Below, one piece after another: positions 1 to 6,789 of a stretch of DNA of 64,000 nt. Under the pieces are notes generated by a model. The model was not told the DNA's origin. It saw only the letters and a program-made list of their open reading frames with translations, and ran no database searches. Each line of letters starts with the position of its first letter. The first letter of the stretch is position 1. The position numbers and the translations under genes were made by a program. The stretch covers positions 372,001-436,000 of the forward strand of contig CBDEUC010000002.1 in NCBI GenBank assembly GCA_965243105.1, written 5' to 3'. The stretch comes from WLWS01 sp965243105 (GTDB lineage: Bacteria > Pseudomonadota > Gammaproteobacteria > Eutrophobiales > Eutrophobiaceae).

Positions 1-1021
1 TGCTTGTAAAACCCTGTTCAGGTATATGACACATGGCACAGGAAAACGTATTGTTGTGCGATAGTCTGCGGTCAAAAAACAGCCGGCGTCCCAGCTGGAT
101 TTTCTCTCTTGTCAGGCCGCGCAAAATCTTTTCCGGGAATTGCTGCAGGCCCGGAATAGCGCGCCTGGCATTTAAAGCGAGATCCGCACTTGCACCCTGT
201 CGCCGGGAAAGGCTCAGGGCGCGGGTGCTGTAATCAGCGCTTTCATAACCATCCTTGTTGTCGCTAGCACCATGGAGTTCAGGGGGTTGTGAAGTGGCTG
301 CCGTACCTGCCCCGCTGGCAGGCATGGACGCCAGCGTGATAATGTCGTTAATGACGGTCTCTGGGTGTAAAAAAGAAGTGCTGTAGATGTTCCTGATCTG
401 GTTTTCCCGGTCGATGAGAAATACTCGCAATATGTGGGAGATGCTGCCGCTGGTATTTCCATTTTCGTCGACTTCCCGAAGTATCGACTGGTCATAGGCC
501 TGTAGCAGGGGGTCAAGAACGGCTTCTGAACTGGTTGTGAGAAACTGCCAGTCAAAACCGTCGCGAACGAAATTTTTTCCATATTTCGACATCACCTTCG
601 GGGTGTCGTTTTTCGGATCAAAGCTCATGCTGATGAAACGTACCTGTCCCTCGAGAGATGGCCTTTCCATCAGCCTGTTTTGCACCTGGCTACTGACGTA
701 TGTAGCAAGGGGGCAGCCATTTACGTCATCGCACTGCGTGTAGATAAAACTTAATACAACGAACTTGTCGCCCATGAATTCATGCAACTGCCGGGCATTG
801 CCGTTCATATCAAGAATTTCACCATTACCTGCTTTGCCAAGAGCTGGAAGTTCATAGCTGCCCGGAACAGGGGCCGGGTAATCAAGGCTACGATAGCCGG
901 GTGCAAGGACTTCTGGTTTACTATCCTTATCGTGCCCGGAGTGGGCCTGGAGGTAAAAGCTGTTGAATAGAATAAAAATGCCGGTAGCAAGTGCAGCTAC
1001 CGGCACGCGGTAAGTACGCAA
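1..1021 (-). CDS. SCO1/SenC-di-haem cytochrome c peroxidase fusion (partial, 3' end off window)
   Basis: The visible 340 codons begin at a TTG (1021-1019) and read a signal peptide (about residues 1-26, ending LQA). A SCO1/SenC thioredoxin-like domain follows (about 55-235), with Cys97 and Cys103 in the motif CDDVNGC and the conserved copper-ligand His near 196. After a polar linker comes the start of a MauG/CcpA-type di-haem peroxidase: GRRLFFDRRLS, then a CAMCH haem site (Cys328, Cys331, His332). The gene starts 12 nt after the mtoX stop, in the same frame and probably the same operon. Separate SCO1/senC and mauG-like genes are known partners of mtoX, where they probably supply copper and mature the oxidase; here the two are one exported polypeptide. 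A GTG at 1006 is an alternative start. The second haem site lies outside the window. Confidence 0.85.
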   Translation of the reverse strand, partial: MRTYRVPVAALATGIFILFNSFYLQAHSGHDKDSKPEVLAPGYRSLDYPAPVPGSYELPALGKAGNGEILDMNGNARQLHEFMGDKFVVLSFIYTQCDDVNGCPLATYVSSQVQNRLMERPSLEGQVRFISMSFDPKNDTPKVMSKYGKNFVRDGFDWQFLTTSSEAVLDPLLQAYDQSILREVDENGNTSGSISHILRVFLIDRENQIRNIYSTSFLHPETVINDIITLASMPASGAGTAATSQPPELHGASDNKDGYESADYSTRALSLSRRQGASADLALNARRAIPGLQQFPEKILRGLTREKIQLGRRLFFDRRLSHNNTFSCAMCHIPEQGFTS

Positions 1022-1033
1022 TTTAGAGTCCGG

Positions 1034-2389
1034 TTATTGACCTGCCACCTTGACATCCTGCCCGGGTCGGGTCCTGGCGAAAAGTGAGTATGCCCCAAAT
1101 CGCATCTGGTGAGGAAAGCCCAGTTTTTCTTTTACGAAATCGATACTAAAACGATGTTTTAATTCCTTGCCATCCCAGTCATAGGCCTTGAAGTACTGCA
1201 GGTCACCTTCTCCCTGCTTCTTGTCCCAGTTTGCCAGCAGCGAGGAAGTGAAGTATATACGGCTGCCATCCCAGCTCTGGGAAAGCATGTTGATCTGGGC
1301 GCCGATATTTTTTGAATACACTTCCTTTGCATTAAAAGGATCCGAAATATCAAAAGCCCGCGCCATTCCATCATTCCATGTGTCTACCCAGAGCAGGTTG
1401 TCATCAGCTGAGATGGATATGTCTACTGGTAATGGAATTTTGCTGGCATCGCCTATGTCGGCTACTTCTTTTGCCTGCCATTCACCGGCATCATCTTCGT
1501 AGATCAGCCATACTTTAGAAGTCAAGGCAGTCGTAGTGAAGCAATAGTTGTTTTGCGAACCCCATGCACATCGAATTTCCAGCGGGGCACCCGGGACATC
1601 GAGAACTTTCTTGGGCTTGCGTGTGTGCAGGTCCCATATAACCACGGTGTTGCCAAAGCGTTTCATTGCTTCAGCGTCGGACATCATTTTGCCAAGGTCC
1701 ATCATGTAATTATTCCACCCGGTAAATGATGATGTGACCATGACGTTACGCCGGGGAAGGGCGCGAATATCATAGCCATAGCCATCGGCAAACTGGCCGC
1801 TCTTCACTGCTCCGCCAAGGTTGTCGTCGGTTGGCATCCAGTGGGTTGCCACGTATTGACCACCATTGGTGTATTCCACGAGTGCGGTTCTGCCACCATG
1901 GTCCTTGTCATTTGACAGCCCGGTAATCATCATGCGTCCCGGTAATGCATAGGTTGTATGAGGTCCTACCACGCCACCGCTCTTATCGACAAAATTATCG
2001 ATAGTCTTGTGCAGGCGCGGCTTTGCCGGGTCAGAATGGATATCAAATATAAATAATTTGCTGGTGTCGAGACCGCCGGCCCAGAGGTAGCGTCGATCAT
2101 CCGTCAAACCTGAGTGATGCGCTTCATTCCTGCCACCCACTGACAGTGAATTGATCACTTTTCCGTAATTCCCGGACTGGGGATTAACATCTATAGTCAC
2201 CAGCTTATCCTGCTCGTCGCCCACTCCTTCTGCCCCGAGGGTCCAGACATAGATAAAATCTTCCTGGCCAACAATTTTAGCCATGTACGGTGACATGCAG
2301 GTTTCATCAGCGCTGACCGAACCCGCAACCAGTACTACGCTGCAAAAAGTGGCAACAAAGCTGCTTAATCTTTTAATTATTCTGCTCAT
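1034..2389 (-). CDS. mtoX: Methanethiol oxidase / selenium-binding protein 56 family
   Basis: This 451-residue protein belongs to the SBP56 family, whose bacterial members oxidise methanethiol to formaldehyde, sulfide and hydrogen peroxide using copper. It has an N-terminal signal peptide (MSRIIKR... to about residue 27), so it should act in the periplasm. The mature part begins with the family pattern TCMSPYMAKI...EDFIYVW and continues as a beta-propeller with the His-rich NEAHHSGL segment and GPHTTYALPG. The ATG at 2389 has a good ribosome binding site (GGGAG, about 6 nt upstream). The downstream SCO1-peroxidase fusion supports methanethiol oxidase over a plain selenium-binding role. The role in dimethylsulfide/methanethiol turnover is inferred from the family. 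Confidence 0.88.
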   Translation of the reverse strand: MSRIIKRLSSFVATFCSVVLVAGSVSADETCMSPYMAKIVGQEDFIYVWTLGAEGVGDEQDKLVTIDVNPQSGNYGKVINSLSVGGRNEAHHSGLTDDRRYLWAGGLDTSKLFIFDIHSDPAKPRLHKTIDNFVDKSGGVVGPHTTYALPGRMMITGLSNDKDHGGRTALVEYTNGGQYVATHWMPTDDNLGGAVKSGQFADGYGYDIRALPRRNVMVTSSFTGWNNYMMDLGKMMSDAEAMKRFGNTVVIWDLHTRKPKKVLDVPGAPLEIRCAWGSQNNYCFTTTALTSKVWLIYEDDAGEWQAKEVADIGDASKIPLPVDISISADDNLLWVDTWNDGMARAFDISDPFNAKEVYSKNIGAQINMLSQSWDGSRIYFTSSLLANWDKKQGEGDLQYFKAYDWDGKELKHRFSIDFVKEKLGFPHQMRFGAYSLFARTRPGQDVKVAGQ

Positions 2390-2781
2390 CTGCTTCTCCC
2401 TTCAAAGGAAAATTAACAATCCTCAATTAAAACAGATTACTCCCGGGAATCCTATTCACGAAGACGAAACGGCGCTGTCTGAAAACGACGATGAAAGGCC
2501 ACCACGGCATTTAGAAATTACTTTAATTCGCTTGATAATAATGTTTAAAAACAGATGAATATAGATAATTAGTAAAGTGATATATTAATTATTGAGAGTG
2601 GCGCACTGGCGAGATCAAGGTGTCCTTTCAAGGCCAGCGCAGCCGCTTGGCGCATGCTGTAAAAGACGTAAAAAACACGGGGCATATTGGTGTACTATGC
2701 GCGCTTTGCAAAATTGTCTTTTGACGACTCGCAGCGCGGCCAGGCGTTGGACATAAACGAATTAGTGAGCATCATTCAATC
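2390..2781. other. Divergent intergenic region, mtoX / cobalamin adenosyltransferase
   Basis: This 392-nt gap separates the leftward mtoX and rightward adenosyltransferase genes, so it should hold both promoters. It has an AT-rich stretch around 2510-2600. I find no convincing sigma-70 pair, no cobalamin riboswitch B12 box and no conserved small ORF. Confidence 0.5.
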
Positions 2782-3330
2782 ATGGGAAACAGGCTTTCAA
2801 AAATATACACAAAAACCGGCGATAGCGGAGATACCGGGCTCGCCGATGGTGAGCGAATCAGCAAGAACGAAGCCCGGGTTCACGCAATGGGCGATGTGGA
2901 CGAACTGAACAGTCTCCTCGGTCTCCTGGTTTGCAAGTGCGATGATGAGCAAATGAGTGAAAGTCTCACGGATATTCAGCACGTGCTGTTTAACATTGGC
3001 GGGGAGCTTTCCATGCCCGGCAGTGAGCTTGTTGGAGAAAAGGAAATCAGCTCCATTGAAAAGCTGATTGATTTCTATAATGCACCCCTACCACCCTTGA
3101 AGGAGTTTATATTGCCCGGGGGAAGCGAATCTGCTGCTACCTGCCACCTCGCGAGAGCGGTATGCCGACGAGCGGAACGCACCATGGTGTCAATCGACGG
3201 CGAAGCTAAGAGTCACCAGGGGGCGAAGATTTACCTGAACAGGTTGTCTGATCTACTGTTCGTACTTGCACGTGTTCTAGGTCGAGCAGCCGGCGGCAAC
3301 GAAATTTTCTGGCAAAAAGACCGGGTCTGA
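2782..3330 (+). CDS. PduO-type cob(I)alamin adenosyltransferase
   Basis: The 182-residue product carries the PduO/MMAB signature at its N-terminus (KIYTKTGDSGDTGLADGERI, then VHAMGDVDELNSLLG) and the C-terminal helical pattern CRRAER...YLNRLSDLLFVLAR. The family transfers the adenosyl group of ATP to cob(I)alamin to make adenosylcobalamin in the cytosol. Length is typical. No B12-dependent enzyme is encoded next to it, so the consuming enzyme must lie elsewhere. Confidence 0.92.
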   Translation: MGNRLSKIYTKTGDSGDTGLADGERISKNEARVHAMGDVDELNSLLGLLVCKCDDEQMSESLTDIQHVLFNIGGELSMPGSELVGEKEISSIEKLIDFYNAPLPPLKEFILPGGSESAATCHLARAVCRRAERTMVSIDGEAKSHQGAKIYLNRLSDLLFVLARVLGRAAGGNEIFWQKDRV

Positions 3331-3398
3331 TTTCGAGTATTTCCCTGATGTTGTCTCGTGTATTGACTGAGCCAGGTGCTCCCGGGAGCTTGTAGAAA

Positions 3399-4442
3399 GT
3401 GGGAGACAGGTTAAATCCAGCCCTGGAACATCCCCATGACACAGGTCCTGCCAGTGGGCAGCTTGTTGAGCTGCTTGACGGAATTTACTGGCTGAGGATT
3501 CCTATTCCGTTTGAACTGAACCACATAAATGTCTGGCTGCTCGAGGAAGAAAACTCTTTTACCTTGGTTGACACAGGCATCTTCGCAGAACAGTCAATCA
3601 GTCTTTGGCAGGATTTTCTAAAGGTGGGACTCAAGGGAAAACCCCTGGGCAGGGTGATCGTGACTCACTTTCATCCAGACCACATAGGAATGGCAAGGTG
3701 GTTGCTGGATGCCTCTGGTGCAGAATACAGGACGAGCAGGGAAACGGAGGAAATGTCCAGTTTCCTGCTGGAAAACTCGAATGCGCCCGCCGGCGAGAGC
3801 AGGGAAACATTCTATCGGCAGCATGGCGTGAAAAATGTTGTCCTGTTTGAGGATTTCTTTCGAGGCAGGTATTACTCGGAAATCATCTCCGGCAAAGCAG
3901 CTTGCGATACTCACCTGCAACATGGCGAAAAAATTCGAATTGGTGATTATGAGTGGGAGATTTTAATCGCTTACGGGCACGCACCGGGTCATGTGACGCT
4001 GTTTAACCCTCAAATGAACTGTCTCATTTCCGGCGACCAGTTATTACCAACAATATCGACCAATATTGCCGTGTACGCCACCGAACCCGAAGCAAACCCC
4101 CTGCAGGATTTTCTCGATTCGTTTGAGCTTTTCCGGGTGCTTCCTGAAGATGTGCTGGTCATGCCGGCCCATGGTCTGCCGTTTCGCGGCGTGGAAATAC
4201 GTCTTGATCAATTGCAGCAGCATCACGAGGACACGCTGGCGTCGACCTTGAGAATATGCGACGTACCGAGAAATACCATTGACGTTGTGCCGCGCCTGTT
4301 CAGAAGGGAGCTGAGCGGCCTGAACGAGGTGCTGGCATTTGGCGAAACCCTGGCACACCTGAACTTTTTACACCGCCAGGGGAAGCTGTCGCGAATTATT
4401 GAGGATCAGCGTTACTATTTCAGGCAGGCAGAACAGGTTTAA
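3399..4442 (+). CDS. MBL-fold metallohydrolase with C-terminal helical domain
   Basis: The 347-residue protein has a metallo-beta-lactamase fold: the metal motif THFHPDHIGMARWL near residue 90, a later His in YGHAPGHVTLF, the ISGDQLLP Asp and a terminal AHG. The 90 or so residues after the core form a helical extension as in the hydrolase group with a C-terminal winged-helix-like domain. The start is a GTG at 3399 with GGGAG about 10 nt upstream. The gene ends in a 4-nt overlap with the converging 100-residue gene. The substrate is not predictable; thioesters and hydroxyacyl-glutathione are possibilities in this fold. Confidence 0.8.
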   Translation: MGDRLNPALEHPHDTGPASGQLVELLDGIYWLRIPIPFELNHINVWLLEEENSFTLVDTGIFAEQSISLWQDFLKVGLKGKPLGRVIVTHFHPDHIGMARWLLDASGAEYRTSRETEEMSSFLLENSNAPAGESRETFYRQHGVKNVVLFEDFFRGRYYSEIISGKAACDTHLQHGEKIRIGDYEWEILIAYGHAPGHVTLFNPQMNCLISGDQLLPTISTNIAVYATEPEANPLQDFLDSFELFRVLPEDVLVMPAHGLPFRGVEIRLDQLQQHHEDTLASTLRICDVPRNTIDVVPRLFRRELSGLNEVLAFGETLAHLNFLHRQGKLSRIIEDQRYYFRQAEQV

Positions 4443-4741
4443 TTTTCGTCTTCGCTGTCGTCAAGCAGGCTTTCCAGTGGCTCGGTGAGGACTACCTGGA
4501 AATCACTGAACTGTTTTTCAAACACTATCTTGATAACCCATATCCAGACAGGAATACCGATTATTCCGCTAAGCAGTTGCAGGTAAATCTCGGGAACCCT
4601 GTTTATGTTCAGGGAACTCGCGAGCAGACCAATTATAAGCCCGAGAGGAAGGGATATAAGAAAGACGTAAAGCATGCTGCGCCAGAACATACTCCACCAG
4701 ATCCTGGTAGCCCGCCACCAGGTGACTTCAAGAGTTTTCAT
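4439..4741 (-). CDS. Small membrane protein, unknown function
   Basis: This 100-residue protein has a Trp-rich N-terminus (VTWWRATRIWWSMFWR), two predicted membrane segments (about 21-45 and 55-75) and an acidic C-terminus (LLDDSEDEN). I recognise no family. It overlaps the end of the MBL gene by 4 nt and lies 53 nt downstream of the truncated haemoglobin gene on the same strand, so the two may be co-transcribed. Confidence 0.6.
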   Translation of the reverse strand: MKTLEVTWWRATRIWWSMFWRSMLYVFLISLPLGLIIGLLASSLNINRVPEIYLQLLSGIIGIPVWIWVIKIVFEKQFSDFQVVLTEPLESLLDDSEDEN

Positions 4742-4794
4742 GCTGCCCGGCTATGCCCAGGTGGAAATATGCTGCAGGTTTGACCTGCAAATAG

Positions 4795-5163
4795 TCAGCG
4801 GTTGAGAACGTCATCCCGGACAGATTGAACAATGCCGGCAGCCTCGGCAATCAAGTCTCCTGCCACTCCCAGTTCTGTCAAGGCTGCTCCAAGGTTTTCA
4901 ACAACCGCGTCAAAGTGACTGTCATCGAGACCCTGTTCCAGGACCAGGTGCTTGTGTGCGTCCCTGAGAGATTGACCGGGGTAGCTCGGTAAGCCACCAA
5001 GCGCATATGCGAAGAACCTTTTCTGGTGTCGTGCCTGTTTTTCCATGTCCGTCGATGCAAAGAAATGCTTGATTCGTTCATCGGCGAGGACCTTTTCATA
5101 AAACAGGTCTACCGCGGCGGAAACGGCGTCTTCACCACCAATTTTTTCAAATATAGAACCCAT
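4795..5163 (-). CDS. Group I truncated haemoglobin
   Basis: The 122-residue product matches the group I (N) truncated globins: SIFEKIGGEDAVSAAVDLFYEKVLADERIKHFF at the N-terminus, HQKRFFAYALGG in the E helix region and the proximal haem His in LRDAHKHLV. Such globins bind O2 or NO; NO detoxification is the best known role. Length is typical and the start is an ATG. Its position behind the molybdopterin oxidoreductase operon (50 nt gap) may allow co-transcription. Confidence 0.9.
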   Translation of the reverse strand: MGSIFEKIGGEDAVSAAVDLFYEKVLADERIKHFFASTDMEKQARHQKRFFAYALGGLPSYPGQSLRDAHKHLVLEQGLDDSHFDAVVENLGAALTELGVAGDLIAEAAGIVQSVRDDVLNR

Positions 5164-5213
5164 GATAATCGTTTATCCAGCTGGTTTGCCCGGCTAGCGG
5201 GCAGGTAAAAAAT

Positions 5214-6113
5214 TTAATCGTACTTCCTGTCAAACACAAAGTTGTCTGGTTCTCGTCGAACCGGGGCTTTCATCTTGGGGCGGCCTTTTTGCAGCTTTCC
5301 GATGGAGTAACCCTGGACCTGCGAAGCCCGTGCGACGATCGTAAATTTCATATTCCAACCGCCGAGCACAGCCAATACTGCAGCAATGCATGACAACCAC
5401 ATGGTGTAGGAGGAAACAAACAGACCACAAAGGAGAAAAACAAGTGGTACAACGTTCGCCCCCCAGAGTGTCAGTGGCGCTATACCATTCAGGATCGCGA
5501 GTGTCTTCTTTGGTGCTTTGGACGCGTTAAGTCTTTCCAGGTAGGTGGTCCAGGCATAAATCCTGAAGCCCAGGAAGGCAATAAAGCTGAAAAATACCCA
5601 GCCTTGGATAGGCGCTTCATTGATTGCGTACAGCGTCAGCACCAGCAAACCACTGCCTTCACAGAGTCCTGTGGAAATAATCAATGGAAGTACTGCGCTC
5701 TCTCTCCAGGATGGAATACCCCTGGAAGCAATCAGTATGCGTCCCTGGCAGTAAAGATAGACCAGCCCGAGAATACCTGAAAGCGCGACCAGGGCCGGAA
5801 TTTCCAGGAAAAGCCCGGCTAGTGCCAGCGGAAAGAGAATGGTGCCAACAGAGCCTTCTCGTGTCATCCAGGAGGTTTGCGGATGGAAAAACACGTGGAA
5901 AAAACGCTCCGGGCGACCAATTTCCAGCCAAACAAGGAGTAATCCCAGGCCAATGAAGGCAAGTGCTTCCAGCCCGAGTTCAAGGGGTAGGGGGTCCGGG
6001 TACTTCGCTGCTGCACTCATGAGGATCAGTCCACATCCGGTGCCTCCAAACATGAAATTGCCGGCGGCACGCCAGTCCCAGTGAGTCTGCAATTTGCTTC
6101 CAAACCTATTCAC
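5214..6113 (-). CDS. DmsC/PadD-type membrane anchor subunit of molybdopterin oxidoreductase
   Basis: I place the start at the GTG at 6113, which overlaps the stop of the ferredoxin subunit by 8 nt and has AGGAGAG 7 nt upstream; this gives 299 residues. A longer reading up to 6263 would run far into the upstream gene. The protein has about eight membrane helices and the DmsC-type loop EIGRPERFFHVFFHPQTSWMTRE. It should hold the catalytic dimer to the membrane and exchange electrons with quinone. The order large subunit, iron-sulfur subunit, anchor matches DmsABC and PadBCD. Confidence 0.82.
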   Translation of the reverse strand: MNRFGSKLQTHWDWRAAGNFMFGGTGCGLILMSAAAKYPDPLPLELGLEALAFIGLGLLLVWLEIGRPERFFHVFFHPQTSWMTREGSVGTILFPLALAGLFLEIPALVALSGILGLVYLYCQGRILIASRGIPSWRESAVLPLIISTGLCEGSGLLVLTLYAINEAPIQGWVFFSFIAFLGFRIYAWTTYLERLNASKAPKKTLAILNGIAPLTLWGANVVPLVFLLCGLFVSSYTMWLSCIAAVLAVLGGWNMKFTIVARASQVQGYSIGKLQKGRPKMKAPVRREPDNFVFDRKYD

Positions 6114-6789
6114 CTTGCATTCTCTCCTGTAGTTCTTCAGGTAATTCCTGGTCCCATAGATAGAAGAACCCAGGCTCAGTGCCGAGTTCGGCGTGCATCT
6201 GGAACCATGTGTTTTCTGCCAGTAGTTCTGAGACATTGCTGTTTTCATCTTCAATATCACCAAAACTCAGGGCATCGGCAATACAGGCATTGACACAGCC
6301 CGGCGTCGCATCGGGATCCACTCCAGGTGTCAGGCCCTGCTCGACGCCGGCGTCGACTCGGTCCGAGCAGAAGGTGCATTTCTGTGCCACACCCATGGTG
6401 CGTTCGTCAAAACGGATCGCTTCTGAATCCATGGGCTCATCGCCATAGGCAAATCTTGGCTTGTCGACCTTGTAGCGGGCCTGGTAGGGGCAGGCAACGG
6501 TACAGTAACTGCAGCCAATGCAAAGATCGTAGTCGATAGTGACAATACCGTCCTCGCGTTGCCCGGTTGCCGTACTTGGGCATACATGCATGCAGGGCGG
6601 ATCAGAACAGTGCTGGCATCCAACCGGTACAAACAGTCTTTCCACGTCAGGATATTCTCCCCATTCAAGATCAAGCACCTTGCGCCATTGCACACCCGGT
6701 GGAGTGGCATTTGTGTGTTTACAGGCTGCGGTGCAGGTCTGGCAACCAACGCAGCGGTTCAAATCCGCTATCATGACATAGCGTGTCAT
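6106..6789 (-). CDS. Four-cluster ferredoxin subunit of molybdopterin oxidoreductase (DmsB/PadC-like)
   Basis: The 227-residue protein has the four [4Fe-4S] cluster motifs of this family: CVGCQTCTAACK at the N-terminus, CQHCSDPPCMHVCP, CIGCSYCTVACPY and CTFCSDRVD with CVNAC. It carries electrons between the molybdenum subunit and the membrane anchor. It overlaps the large subunit gene by 4 nt (start 6789) and the anchor gene by 8 nt, so the three are tightly coupled. No twin-arginine signal is visible, as expected for this subunit. Confidence 0.93.
   Translation of the reverse strand: MTRYVMIADLNRCVGCQTCTAACKHTNATPPGVQWRKVLDLEWGEYPDVERLFVPVGCQHCSDPPCMHVCPSTATGQREDGIVTIDYDLCIGCSYCTVACPYQARYKVDKPRFAYGDEPMDSEAIRFDERTMGVAQKCTFCSDRVDAGVEQGLTPGVDPDATPGCVNACIADALSFGDIEDENSNVSELLAENTWFQMHAELGTEPGFFYLWDQELPEELQERMQGE

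Noticed and set aside
2390..2781. Cobalamin riboswitch before the adenosyltransferase gene
   Set aside because: No B12 box or the conserved core elements can be found in this gap by eye.
5214..6263. Longer 349-residue reading of the DmsC/PadD-like subunit
   Set aside because: The extra 50 N-terminal residues overlap the ferredoxin gene and show no family resemblance; the GTG at 6113 has a strong ribosome binding site.
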